Of a stretch of 64,000 bases of DNA, positions 38,179 to 50,654 are shown piece by piece. Position 1 is the stretch's first letter; the number at the start of each line of letters is the position of its first letter. Below the pieces are notes generated by a model. The model did no database searches. It saw only the letters and a program-made list of their open reading frames with translations, and was not told the origin of the DNA. Position numbers and translations under genes: made by a program. Location: contig NC_088302.1 in the NCBI RefSeq assembly GCF_032854445.1, forward strand, positions 23,383,788 to 23,447,787, written 5' to 3'. Source of the DNA: Liolophura sinensis (taxonomy: Eukaryota; Mollusca; Polyplacophora; Chitonida; Chitonidae).

Positions 38179-38879
38179 TGGTTGCGGATTGAACGATTTC
38201 ACGCTCCCAAACTTTCCTGAACACCTGGAATTTGGTTGTATTAATGCATCTGCTTAGGCATGAAAATTGCATCCTCATTTGTGTCACAATCAAGTACATA
38301 AAGTTTTCGATATATAGGTATAGGTATAGGTATTGTTTTCTTTCATCTCTTTTATAAAAACTACCTGTCTACCCCAGAGCTAAACAAAAAGAAAAAATTC
38401 TGATAGTAATTAACTTGCAATTAGGACCTTCATTAAAGCACCCCCGCAATGAGCCTGTCAAACTGCGGATAGATAGTCTGATGTCTTCAAAATCTATTCC
38501 TAACATCTAAAATACAGAAAATGGAGGGAAAATGGTAGAAATTGGTGATCAAAACATCAGAAAATCTACTTCAATACGACAGATCTTTGCCTTTGTGACA
38601 TCACAGCAGTCAGCCGCTGAACTGAAGGCATTCAGCTGTTTGCTATGTTCACAACACAGGCCACAAGGCACAAGGTATACTCTTACAACTAGTTTTGAGA
38701 TCATATAGTGGTGATGTGTTGTTTGTGACTGCAATAACAGAAGTTGCTGTAAAGCTACACACATGGCCAACAAAAAAAATATATAGCTTGAGATAATATG
38801 GATTAGATTTTTCTGAACAAAACACTTCAGTTAAACAGAGCACTTTGTATAAGACATATGACTTGCACATTCAACCAGG

Positions 38880-39152
38880 CTTTATGTATTTATCTGATAG
38901 GCGTTTTATGTCGTACCCAAGAATATTTCACTTCTATGATGGTGGCCAATATCATGGTGGGAGGATACTGGAGGGAACCCCTGAGAACCCCATGACAATC
39001 CGCAGGTTGCTGGTTAACCTTTCTATGTGACTGGAGAGGAATCCAGCATAAGCTGGACTTGAACTCACAGTAACTACATTGAGAGAGGCTCAATGCTTCA
39101 TTGTGCCATGTGAGCAAGCTACATGACCACTTCCGTCACAGACGCCCCAAGG
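38880..39152 (-). mobile_element. Diverged full-length SINE
   Basis: The core is in reverse (GGCGTTTTATGTCGTACCC, AAGAATATTTCACTTC, CAATCCGCAGGTTGCTGG), followed by a B-box-side CTGGACTTGAACTCACAG and a decayed head ending GACGCCCC. The target-site duplication CAACCAGG is at 38872-38879 and 39153-39160. Confidence 0.85.
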
Positions 39153-39277
39153 CAACCAGGTATATTACAGGAAACATGAAGAACAAGGCATAATGCCACA
39201 ATAAAGCCAGCTTGAAAAACAAAAAACAAGGCCAGATTTTTAGTAAGGCAATGAATGTTATAAATTGTTCGATATTA

Positions 39278-39543
39278 TTATTTATTTATTTGATTGCTGT
39301 TTTACGCCATACTCAAGAATATTTCACTTATACGACGGCTTCCAGCATTATGGTGGGTGGAAACCGGGCACAGCCCGGGGGAAACCCACGACCATCCGCA
39401 GGTTGCTGGAAGACCTTCCCACTTACGGCCGGAGAGGAAGCCAGCATGAGCTGGACTTGAACTCATAACGACCGCATTGGTGAGAGGCTTCTGGGTCATT
39501 ACGCTGCGCTAGCGCGCTAACCGACTGAGCCACGGAGGCCCCT
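39278..39543 (-). mobile_element. Full-length, little-diverged SINE
   Basis: The order in reverse is a TTATTTATTTATTTG tail, GTTTTACGCCATACTCAAG, GGGCACAGCCCGGGGGAAAC, CCATCCGCAGGTTGCTGG, B-box-side TGGACTTGAACTC, then GCTAGCGCGCTAACCGACTG and GAGCCACGGAGGCCCC. It is very close to the copy at 40936. No clear target duplication was found. Confidence 0.93.
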
Positions 39544-39659
39544 CTATAAGGCTGTGACACTAACAGTGTAGCCACAAGCAATACAGGGCGGATCAGTCCA
39601 TACTTCGCCACTTCATGCCGTACCTTGAAATCTGTGATGAGGGTGAAAATGGGAACCCT

Positions 39660-39770
39660 AACAAAATTTAACCCACCACTTGTTGAGCCACCAATTGCTA
39701 CTTTCACTGGTGTTGAGCCACCACTTGCTACTTTCACTGGTTTTGAACCACAGATTGCTCTCTTCACTGC
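39660..39770. repeat. 30-bp tandem repeat, three copies
   Basis: Units at 39681-39710, 39711-39740 and 39741-39770 share TTGAGCCACC and GCTACTTTCACTGG (diverged in the third). A 158-codon open frame (39625-40101) reads ten-residue repeats of the type VEPPLATFTG here, but has no known domain downstream and I do not call it a gene. Confidence 0.85.
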
Positions 39771-40491
39771 CACTCACGTCCAAACTGATCCGCCATGTCA
39801 CTATCAGTATCGCTCACATGCTGCTCAACCTGGTCACTTAGCTTCCGTGGACTGCAAAAGCATGCCTTATTTTCCACTACCAACATCCCATGAATTTCCA
39901 GTTCATGTCAGATACACAGGACAGGAATGCATCTGTGTCATCTACACTGCCTGCAGTGTGAGTGAAAACGGTTTGAATGTATCGTACCACCAAGTCGCTA
40001 TGTTATATAAGCTTTTAAAGGATTCAATTCAACTCTGTTACCTTTCGAAAATATTCACTGTAAAACTGTTTCATTTACATGATTTTCTGGGTTCCGTTTA
40101 AGAAGTGGCAATTACAGATTAAGTTCATTTCATGGCTCTGTTAAAGGAAAACAGGATATGTCCCCAAACCAATGCTTTACATTCGGGCTTCTCATCATGG
40201 CTTCATTGCACGAGGTCACCTGGCCATTGAAGATGTTGGTGGGGCTTATTTTTAAGTGAGAAAGGATTTTTTAAAATTTTTTTTGGATACAGTTTACAGA
40301 CTATAATATAAGATAAAATTGTGTGTAGGGAATATTTAGCATGAAAATAAAGGTGTTGAAGGTGTCTTTTGTGTAAATTTATTGCCAATGTTAAAAGACA
40401 GGATTTCAAAAAAAATGACCTACCAATAAACCGACCAACAGACTGACACACTCTCAGAAAGACAGACAGAGCGGCTTCATATAAAGCTGAC

Positions 40492-40850
40492 CGGCCCGGA
40501 CAGCACAGTTGGTAGAGCGTCCGCTTGAAGAGCAGTAGACCCAGGGTCAATCCTGGGTTGAGTCACACCTAAGACTTTAAAAGAGGAAGTTGTAGCTTCC
40601 TCACTTGGCATTCTGCATAAAGGGGATAGTGGAACTACTAGTTGACCCATAGCAGTATAATGGTTTGGGCAGGGAGGCTCACTTGCCTTAGGCAAGGCAT
40701 CTTCAGTGAAGCAGCACTAGATAAAAGAGTGGTGGAAATCCGTCTTGCAACAAGGAGGCACATTATATACACCCAAAGGATTCCTTCATTGTCATATGAC
40801 TGAAATATTGTTAAGTTTTTACGTTATATTCCAAGCACTCACTCAATAGA
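40492..40850 (+). mobile_element. tRNA-headed SINE, V-type-like family
   Basis: The head GGCCCGGACAGCACAGTTGG then TAGAGCG carries an A-box-like segment. GGGTCAATCCTGGG is B-box-like. The 3' part contains CAAGGAGGCACATTATATAC, ACCCAAAGGATTCC and ATATGACTGAAATATTGTTA, which I associate from memory with bivalve V-type SINEs. CACTCACTC follows the tail. No second full copy was seen in the window. Family naming is inferred. Confidence 0.7.
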
Positions 40851-40935
40851 TATCTGCTCGTCACAGTCCATATAAAATACAATGCTGTTGTATCGACACA
40901 AATGTTGACTGAGATATAACATACATTAATTGGGG

Positions 40936-41198
40936 GGCCTCCGTGGCTCAGTCGGTTAGCGCGCTAGTGCAGCGTAATGACCAGGAGCCTCTCACCAATG
41001 CAGTCGCTGTGAGTTCAAGTCCAGCTCATGCTGGCTTCCTCTCCGGCCGTAAGTGGGAAGGTCTGCAAGCAACCTGCGGATGGTCGTGGGTTTCCCCCGG
41101 GCTGTGCCCGGTTTCCACCCACCATAATGCTGGCCGCCGTCGTATAAGTGAAATATTCTTGAGTACGGCGTAAAACACCAATCAAATAAATAAATAAA
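40936..41198 (+). mobile_element. Full-length SINE with intact target duplication
   Basis: The element runs from a head with GGCCTCCGTGGCTCAGTCGG through the B-box-like GAGTTCAAGTCC and the core (GTATAAGTGAAATATTCTTG, AGTACGGCGTAAAACACC) to the tail AATAAATAAATAAA. The 13-bp duplication ATACATTAATTGG at 40923-40935 is repeated exactly at 41199-41211. This is the clearest evidence of recent retroposition in the window. The two outermost Gs before the head overlap the duplication, so the edge is uncertain by 1-2 bases. Confidence 0.95.
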
Positions 41199-41235
41199 AT
41201 ACATTAATTGGTACCCATATTAATCTGATAATCAC

Positions 41236-41404
41236 TCATGCTGGCTTCCTCTCCGGCCATACGTGGGAAGGTAAGGCAGCAACTTGCGGAGGGTCATGTG
41301 TTTCCTCTTGGCTCTGATCAATTTCCTCCAAGCATATTACTGGCCACCGTCATATATGTGAAATATTTTCAAGTAAGGTATAAAACACCAATCAAATAAA
41401 AAAA
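41236..41404 (+). mobile_element. 5'-truncated SINE, second unit of a short series
   Basis: It starts at CTCATGCTGGCTTCCTCTCC and retains TACGTGGGAAGG, AACTTGCGGAGGGTCATG, TATGTGAAATATTTTC and AAAACACCAATCAAATAAA. The head is absent. It follows the full-length copy by about 37 bp. Confidence 0.85.
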
Positions 41405-41429
41405 TTAATGATCTGATAACCCCCATTTT

Positions 41430-41513
41430 TTTCTCACCATAATGCTGACCACTGTCATATATGCAAAATATTCTTGAGTACAGTGTGAAAACACAAATCA
41501 AATAAATGAATAA
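41430..41513 (+). mobile_element. 5'-truncated SINE, third unit
   Basis: Only the last 80 bp or so remain: CACCATAATGCTGACCACTG, AAAATATTCTTGAGTACAG and AATCAAATAAATGAATAA. It lies about 26 bp after the second unit in the same orientation. Confidence 0.85.
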
Positions 41514-44120
41514 TCTGTTAATCTGCATGAAGCTAAACTTAGAGCTCAACTAGAAATTTTATTCAGACGCCCACAGCTCAATTAACGCACACCCAACAAC
41601 CTAACCCTCCCTGTCTTCCGTAACTGTAAGACCACGTACATCTATTTAAGTGGTTGCCTTATGGGCAGAATAAATTTTCAATGTCGTCAGAAGGTATAAA
41701 TATTAAAATGAAACTTGAAACCCATCTAATTTGTGGAAAATACTGACTATCCTGGCAATTTTTACCTGTTGAAGACATATTTACATCACTGCAAAAATGA
41801 AAATGCACAAAAAAATAAACAACATCATACAAAATATAAAGCTTTCAGCTTTGTTTTTACTCACTTTTTAAATTTTTTTGTCGGCATGCCTGTAAAATGC
41901 ATGATAAAACTGGTGTCGCATAAGCTAAAAAAGGGTCACCTTGTAGGACACGATTCAGGTGAAATGCCGGTTTGTTGAAAGTCAGAATATGGCATGAAAT
42001 ATGAAAACTCTCTCCGTTCGACCTTTGGCACTAACTTGACCAATCAGGAATCAGGCAGAGCTGGTGAAATGCACTTGTGGGCAGAAGCTGTGTACAAGCA
42101 TGAACTCGAGATAAGCTCCAGGGAGGGGATTGTTAAAAACATGGCTGGCAGATATAAAAACTAATGAGAGAGTCAGAAAGAGATAGCTGGAAGTGACTAG
42201 GACAATGAGTACCCGGCAAACAAGCAATCAATAGATACATGGTTTGTTCCACATCTCTGGCCAGATAGGGAGACGGCTGAATAAGGCACATCCGTGCTGA
42301 CACTAATGTGATGTTTGACATGCCCTTTTGTGACATTCCCAACAGGTAAATATCTCGTTAGTGTCAGGCAAAGGGAATTCTACTAGCAACGGCCACTTTG
42401 TCCAATTATGTACTTTGAAATTTTTCAGGTGTCATGCAAGTTTTTAAGTCGTCTGCTTATACTACAGCGTCATCAAGACCCAGGGACTTAACCTAACAGT
42501 GTACCGTCAAACGTTAAGTCAACCATGTCCCTCAGTCACTCAGTATGTTCAGGATGTGTTACCTTACACCAGGTCTCTTAAAATCGACCATACAGAACTC
42601 CACCGAGACAGTTCTTTTTTTTTTTTTTTTTTCCCTCCACTCTGTATACCTCAAAGGTAACTTTATATGATTACCATGACACGAGACATCAGCTTCGCAA
42701 TGTGTGGTCTTAATGGCTCAGGCAAACACATCCTCAAAGCTTCCAACACAAATTACGTCAGGAACATTATAATACCACTGAGAGCTGGAGCTATACTGCT
42801 CCACAAAGAAGATCGAGTCGGCAGCTAGCACACGGACAAGCACTTGTTATCACTGACATGGTTTATGTTGTATTGAGTAGTTCGGGTATACCAAGTTTAG
42901 ACAGCGGCACTAATGCTTTTACAGTGATCACTTATAACACTTGAGTGGCCCACGTGTAAAGACTCCTTCTCTCCTGAATGGGACGGTATCCACCTCAAGG
43001 GCAAAGGGCTGCTTTAGTAGAGGGCCAATGTGCGGGTGTGAAATAAGGAAGAAAAAAAAAATCCTCGATGATTTTCAATGAGTTAAGTGAGGCATCACTG
43101 ATTGGTCATCTGAAATGAAAGCAAACTTCATTACGGGTCCCACCGTGCTCGTCGACCAGCCCTTGTGGTAAAGCCATAGCATGTGATCAGGATATTCCCC
43201 GTCAATAAATGCTAATTTACAAGTGCACACATACGTCCAAAGGCCTTTCAAAAAAAACCCACAGTGTAGATCGAGAGTTGACTAGGAATTATTAGAAGAA
43301 AAGCCTCATGTATAAAAAGAGAAAAGATTTCAGAGCGTATCCGCAGGTTCCCATGTTCTAACCTTGCCTCATCAATTAACCTCAGAATAAGGACAATAGT
43401 TGTCCTAGGGAAAATTTCAAGTAGCCCGTAGCTGGTGTGTTAGGAGGCACAATAGCTACCAGTAGAGACAATCAATTTTTGCCTTCTTCAGGACAATTTG
43501 TATAGATCCTCCGTTACTATTTATCATACTCAAACATCCAGGTATTTCACACGTGCTTATACTACCGAAGACAACTCTGTGCAGAGATACTTAATCTATA
43601 TTTGAAATAAGAACTTATTGGATAGGGTTTGAGTGCGAGCCTAATTTCCTTTACACGAAATTAAGAAAACACAAGAAAGCAATATACTGCTTGCTGAATC
43701 ATGAATGCCAACAGGAATGGTGATGATGAATCCAAGAGGCATGCCTTCTTTGAAATACCAAAAAAAAAAAAAGGCGATATTTAGCAAGATGTAAGTTACA
43801 CAAATTTTCCGAGCTAATTGGTAGTATTGAAATCTCAGACAATATGTGTGTAATTGTTTCCCTGGAGACAGAACCTCAACAGTCCACAATTGCCCCACAG
43901 TTTAGATCTATAGTACTTCTGATTTACAGGACAAGTGGTATGCACCTGTGTTGTTGTTGAGCACTAATAAGATTTAATTGTCCAAAACGAGGAGAAACAC
44001 TAAGGCTGACATCACTCTGTCACCTGTCTCAGTTCAATCTCTATCTTGTACCTGATGACCAGCAACATGATGCTTCTGGGTGAAGGAAAGCAGAACGAGA
44101 TGAGGAAAACAAAGAGATTG
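41514..44120. other. Non-coding sequence
   Basis: I see no repeat array or gene. A T-run lies at about 42612-42631. The part from 42420 to 43250 is repeat-free and of mixed composition; any regulatory role is unproven. Confidence 0.45.
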
Positions 44121-44122
44121 TA

Positions 44123-45375
44123 AAGAACCAGAGTGGGTGGATTGTGGAGCCAGAGTAGGTGGAGGGGGAAACCAGAGAGGGTAGATAATGTATTGTGGAG
44201 CCAGAGTAGGTGGAGGGGGGAACCAGAGTGGGTGGATTGTGGAACCAGAGTGGGTGGATTATGAAACCAGAGAAGGTAGATAGTGGATTGTGGAGCCAGA
44301 GTGGATGGAGAGAGAAACCAGAGCAGGTGGAGGGGAAAAAGTAGGAGGGAGGGACAACAGTGAGTGGAAGGGGGCACCACAGTGAATGGAGGGGCGACCA
44401 TATTGGGTGGAAGGGGGGAACCAGAGTGGGTGGATTGTGGAACCAGAGCACGTGGAGAGGGAAACTACAGCTGATGGAGGGGAAACCACAGTGGTTGGCG
44501 GGGCACCACAGTGAATGGAGGGGCAAACCAAAGTGGGTGGATTGTGGACCCAGAGTTGGTGGAGAGGGAAACCACAGTGGGTGGAGGGGCTAACCACAGT
44601 AAGTGGAAGGGGGATCCAGAGTGGGTGGATTGTGGACCCAGGGTAGGTGGATTATGGACCCAGAGTAGGACCCTGGAAGAGGAAACCAGCATGGTTGGAG
44701 GGAAAACACAGTGGGTGAGGGGAGGATCCACAGTGGATGGAGGGAGGAACCATAGTGAGTGGAGGGGGCACCACAGTGAGAAGAGAGGCGAACCACAGTA
44801 GGTGGAAGGGGGAACCAGAGGGGGTGAATGGCGATGGATCAGAGTGGGTGGAGGGGGAACCAGATTAGGTAGAGGAGGGGGGGAGGGGACCAGAGTAAGT
44901 GAAGGGGGACCAGAGTGGGTGCAGGGGGAACCAGAGTAGGCAGAGGGGGAACCAGAGTGGGTGGAGGAGGAACCAGAGTAGGCAGAGGGGGGACCAGAGT
45001 AGGTGGAGGGGGAACCAGAGTGGGTGGAAGGGGGAACCAGAGTAGGTGGATGGGGTGGATCAGAGTGGGTGGAGGGGGAACCAGAGTGCGTGGAAGGGGG
45101 AACCAGAGTGGGTGGATGGGGGTGGATCAGAGTGGGTAGGGGGTGTGGGAGGAACCAGAGTGGCTGGAGGGGGACCAGAGTGGGTAAGGGGGGAACCAGA
45201 GCGGGTGGAGGGGGAACCAGAGTAGGTGGAGGGGGGAACCAGTGTAGGTGGAGGGGGAACCAGAGTAGGTGGAGGGAGGAACCAGAGTAGGTGGAGGGGG
45301 GGAACCAGAGTAGGTGGAGGAGGGGGGAACCAGAGTAGGTGGAGGAGGAACCAGAGTACGTGGAGGGGGAACCGG
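44123..45375. repeat. Purine-rich 21-24-bp minisatellite
   Basis: There are about 55 units built on ACCAGAGT plus GGGTGG or AGGTGG and G-runs (for example GGTGGAGGGGGAACCAGAGT). The plus strand is strongly G-rich and almost all purine. The minus-strand frame of 330 codons (44465-45457), rich in Pro/Ser/Leu/Trp, and its neighbours are read-throughs of the array. Confidence 0.95.
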
Positions 45376-45530
45376 AATGCCCTGAGTAAAAACCACCACT
45401 CTTAGTCAGGTTTCTCTCACATTTCTTGACGTCAAGCTGCACCAACCGAACCAACATGAGCTGGATGTATGACTGTTCATCTCACTTGTCTGGGAAACAT
45501 GGGCAACACAAGAACAACACTTTATTAGTC

Positions 45531-45650
45531 ACATGGTTACTTAGTGATAGGAAATGTAAATATATGGCGTCAATAATCCACATATGCCTCGCTTATCACG
45601 AGGATTACTGACACCATATATTTGCGTATTCTATCACTCAGTAACCATGT
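45531..45650. other. Foldback hairpin element
   Basis: Inverted arms at 45531-45579 and 45602-45650 pair over 49 bp with about 7 mismatches. Both arms read ACATGGTTACT, AGTGATAG, AAATATATGG and TAATCC from outside in. The loop is 22 bp. No target duplication is clear. It could be a foldback transposon, a MITE remnant or an RNA hairpin. Confidence 0.8.
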
Positions 45651-48600
45651 AATGAATTTATCCTGCAAAGACCTATCAGTTCAGTGCAGAAGACCGATGT
45701 CAGCTTGCAGGTGTGAATCACAACAAAGGGAGACAACCTATTCAGCAGACACATTTGACGTCATCTGCAGGATTCGCTAATATATCTGTACACCACTTGA
45801 CCGCTGTTGTCCAATGAAAAGCCGAGTATTTTGTTTGAGGCAGGATAATGGCTGAAATCATGCTTGAAATACGTAAGTTATACTGAAGTTGTGGTCACCT
45901 TTACAGAACCCAATGGTGGCAAATCATGGCAAGGTCAAACCACATCTGTATAAAATTGGATCAATCTATTTTGGGTGTTTTTCTCTTCAACCAATACACA
46001 TCCGCAGCTTGTTTCAAATCTGCTCAAACATCAATGTCTATGATGTAAAACTGCCTTGAGAACATACTGTGGCAGAAGCTTCATACCGTTTACATAAGAG
46101 AAAAAAAAATTTCATTTGTCTGATTGATGTTTTACACCATACCCCGTAAAGACTTATTAGGGTATGTTCGGGAAAGAAACATATGCCACAGCCTGGGGCA
46201 CTGGACATATAACTAACATCGTGTCAAGAATCCTGGCATACATGCACGAGCAGCAACTATGGCAGTGCACTCACAGGATATAAACACAAAGTCGTTATAC
46301 ATGTAGCTTGTCAAGGTCTTGGGATAAGGAAAAAATCAGTCACTGACAACAAAACATACATTTGTGGGAATGCCATTATTTTGTGAAATGGGTATAATTG
46401 TTTTTTTCCCAGATAATCGATATATGAAGCATTGCAGCAATTGAAATCTGTAAAACTTCTAAAAACTTTAGGATTACACGCAGTACACCCCAGTTTTTAC
46501 TTACCAATTTCAAACCAACTTAAAATGTCATCGAAACATTGGCGTTATGCAGACCTGTAAACAACAAGGAACTTCGCATTGACTTCACTGATATTTCCAC
46601 ATGCTTAAAATGCACCTGCTTTTAAAACGGTAAATGCTGAATGGCTGAAGACTGGCCATTTATTTGGTACTTTATGACTGAGGAAGAAAATTTCACTGTA
46701 CATAAAACATCAATGATGTTCATAACGGAAGAAAACCATGAATTAAACTAAGCCAGGTACTTAACATAAAAGAGCAGCAGACCCAGAGACACTTGCATTA
46801 CAACAGGTGACCTTGTTGCTTCCAGCACGCACCAAACAAATTATGCCAAGATTGTCTAAGATATCTGGTGCTGTCTAACACTGGAAAGCTAGTGATATAC
46901 AGACTTTAATATTTTTCTTATTCTTGACACTGACATTATAAACTATGTCCATCAGCGAAATCTAAATCTGTTGCTAGCCGATTCCATTACATCCAAACTT
47001 CTCTGTCTCCTGCGGTCAATAAACCAGACTGTGAAAAGTGGCCAAATGGTTATTCCTTGATGGATCCTGGATGACAACTGAAGGCATTGCTTACCGTAAT
47101 GGATATAAACAGTGGTCTACTCCTATAATACTGCATTTTTAACAGTTCTATTTCAGTCGCCATCAATTTGCCACAGAATTTTCTCTCCTCACCCGTCACG
47201 ACATCCAGCAGTCATCGTCGGCAAGATAAATGTTTTGGGCGAGCAGAGGATAAAATGCTTAATCTTCTGAGCAGCTAGCGAAGTTGTTAATTCCATAAAC
47301 ACCTTCTGCTTGGACATCTAGGCCAAGTTACTCCCACTTCACCAAGAAATCAGATGTAGGTCATCCAGTGCAATGACCGTTTAAACAAATGTTCTTTGTT
47401 CGCAAAAGCAAAAATATGTGAATTCCATCAAGTATTAAAATTTGTTTAAAGGAAAAGGTAATCGGCAATCACATCATATAAACACTGTGTTGAATATAAA
47501 TAAATACACCAACCTGATGCAGTCAGCTATTACCAAATACTACAAAATACATGTACATAGACACATCTTTCACTGCTAAATTTCACATGTACCAATCTGT
47601 CTCTCCTTCAATGAATCTGTGTGAAGTCATAATTGTATTATATTATGATCGAGGCAGATATGCAAATAATATTACATTGATGATTTGTGAAAATGAAAAC
47701 AAAATAGAAACTAGAGCCCAAGGGCTATGAAATGGGTATATTGCTCTTCTATTTTTATATTTCTTGTAACTAATGACCAATTGTCTTCTAGTACAATTCA
47801 TTGGTCTTCTCCACCCACAGTTATTCTGTTTGTCACGGAGGACCTGGCCCCACCTCATTATAACATGACTTTAAAGAGAATGCATTGCACAAGACCTTCA
47901 TATTATGATATACTGTAAGATTGTAGACATTTTTTTTTTTTTGAAAGTCGTTACCATTTCTATTTGCATTGTTAGTGTGAGCATGAAAATCTCCATTATT
48001 TGTACCACTGCCTGGGTAAGGTATCCTCATTACACATTTTTTGAAAATACTCAACACTTCACTATTTTGGGCCCCCAGCAATACACCTGGAAAGTGTGAA
48101 GTTGATTGAGTGAAGAGGGTTGAGAAAAGCAGAAGATATAACCTAAATGTGCATAAATGTGCATACATGCATAGGCCCACATAGACCTACCTGTACAAAA
48201 TTCTGCTAGTTACATATAACACTACATAGTATATGTATGTACATGTCGACTGCCCAGAATTACGACTTGTCATGACATTCTCGAATAAATTCTGAAGAGG
48301 AATGAATCTGAATGATGCTCATATGCCTACATTTATTTATTACACCTCAACCTGAAGGCCTACTGGGTTTATTCCGATAACTCTCACTGACAACCTTATC
48401 TTTTCACTTTGTATTGAATGAATGATTATGGCTTAATTTTTTTTTTTACCTGTCGAAACATTACTGTATGCAGTCAAAACATGATACGCTTGCTATGCTA
48501 AGTCCAAATGTGGGCCTACATTAGGAGACAAAAATTTGTTATTTGTGTTTTATTTATTTACTGGCAGTATACAGTATAAGTCTATAGTGTTTCTGAACAT

Positions 48601-50388
48601 TAGCTGTTCTCGTGGTCGTTGTACTTTGTTACATTAGTTTCTCTCCTCATAAATCACCGATACATGTGTACACGTTGGAAACTGGACCCTCCATTACACT
48701 TTAACACAGCACAAATAACTGACAATCTGTGTAGAATCAAAACCATACATTGGAAGCAATATTAGGATGATTTAATGCAGTACAGCAGCAGAACTTGCTG
48801 TATGGTAACCCAAATGACCATTTTTTTTTTTAGCCCCTGCTACATCTTCTTCATGGCAAAAACTAGAGATTGTCCCAAATAACCTTCACTTTGCTGTAAC
48901 CTTCAGTTTCTGAAAACTAAACAGTCGTGGAGAGCGTCGTGCACGTAAACTGCTTTATTAATCTATTTTCGATTTTGACAGGACTGTTTGCTTTAAATCT
49001 CGCATGTATGATATAGATTTCAGGAATTAAGGCATACACACACAAATCATCATGCACATTCAGTACCCTCTGTTTTAATTTTAGAAGCGTATCCTCTAAC
49101 TTTTAAGTTTACTTACACCTGCACCTCCCTTATCTGTAGCACTGGGGTCAAGGTCAAATGGCATACCCCACCCCCCACCCCCAACCCCAAAGTCGGATAA
49201 CTTTCACATTCTTTATTTTCACAATTTTGGTGACTAACAAAGCGCTTGATTAGATAGGCCTAAACTAAATGTATAATAAACGAAAGCATGAATCCAAACA
49301 TAATTAAAATTTTTATTCAATGCATAATCATAACATATAAATCCCAACAAAACAATGAAGAAATCATCACAAAAAGGAGCTAATATCTGACCATAACACA
49401 CGGTCTATTCCGTCAAGTGCACTTGTGTTAAACTACTTCCGGCAATTTCTTCACGTTTTTTCATGTCTTTATAATGGGCCTCTGGCGATTCTCACCAATA
49501 GACCAACAAAGAGAAATCTATAACAAAGCTTTACCCTAATGCTGCCAAACTTAATTCAGACAATGAACTACACAATGGAGATTCCTATAAAACTTGTCTT
49601 CTTAGAAAAACTTTCACACAGTCAAAGTAATATGAAATTTCTTCTAGTGTTTCTCTTAAACTAACAAAAAAATTTAAAATGTGGTGTCCTGCAGACTGTG
49701 AATTATAAGTTCTCACCAAGGAAGGGTCAAAGAGTGGAAGAATTAAGTCATGAAAGAGAATTTAACGCGCAAGGTTTGGTGAGTTTATTTTTTTTTTAGC
49801 TCAATTAGACACATTTATTTCAAACGAGTATGTATGTCTCTGGCTATATGCCTCCAATCTTACTGATAAATCTCCATAAAACAATGTCTACCATCAATTC
49901 TCAGTTTGTTCACATTACCTTCAACCAGAAAGCCCTTGATGGCCAAAAATAGAAGTTTCTTTTTTCAATCCAGCTTTGGCTGTATGAAGTTGTTCATTAG
50001 AGTCATAATTTAGGTTTAACTGAATAGGTACGTACTGTAGCAGTGCTGTTGTTCCTCTCTTTCCTCCCACATAATTAATTGACGTATGAATAGTGAAGTT
50101 AAAATGTCTTCTGGTGCTTTTGCAAAAAAAAAAAAAAATGAAAAAAGTTTTAAAAAAAAGAAAAGAAAAGAAAAAAACGCTTAGCACTTTTCTTCAAATG
50201 ATTTGTCCTACAGGGCCACATAAGAGCATTTTGTGAAATATGATGAATTTCTTGTCAGAAAAACTTCAGTGTTGGCGTCAAAATTATCATTTTATGGCCT
50301 TTTTGTTCTTCTGACGGTGCATTTTCCAGGCTAAAGTTAATGATCACTGAGCAAGGTGCCAAGAGCCATGGTGTCAAGAGCCAAAATT
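45651..50388. other. AT-rich non-coding sequence
   Basis: No supported gene. GATGTTTTACACCATACCCC near 46128 may be a SINE-core remnant. C-rich runs at about 49168-49192 give a candidate G-quadruplex on the minus strand. Opposed open frames at 47643-48180 lack known domains. A-runs around 50125-50177 are simple sequence. Confidence 0.45.
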
Positions 50389-50389
50389 T

Positions 50390-50650
50390 CTTTATTTATT
50401 TGATTCACCTTTTATGTCATACTCAAGAATACTTCACTTATACAACAGCAGCCAGTATTATGGTGGGAGGAAACTGGGCAGAGCCCAGGAAAACCCACGG
50501 GGTTTCCATAGGTTGCTGGCAGACTTTCCCAAATATGGCTGGAGAGGGAGCAAGCATCAGCTGGACTTGAACCCACAGCAACCACATGGTGGAGAGGTTC
50601 CTGTGTCATTGCGCCATGCTGGTATCTTACCTCAGCCACAGAGGCCCTTG
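50390..50650 (-). mobile_element. Diverged full-length SINE
   Basis: In reverse: a TTTATTTATTTGATT tail, CTTTTATGTCATACTCAAG, GTATTATGGTGGGAGGAAAC, CATAGGTTGCTGGCAGAC, CTGGACTTGAACCCACAG, then a decayed head ending CAGCCACAGAGGCCC. Four opposed short frames across it are artefacts. Confidence 0.88.
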
Positions 50651-50654
50651 TCAA

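Noticed and set aside
39625-40101. A 158-codon frame beginning with ten-residue repeats
   Set aside because: The repeats come from a local 30-bp tandem repeat and the rest shows no domain.
44465-45457. A 330-codon Pro/Ser/Leu-rich minus-strand frame resembling a mucin or extensin-like protein
   Set aside because: It is a read-through of the purine-rich minisatellite. Overlapping frames are open too, and there is no signal peptide or domain.
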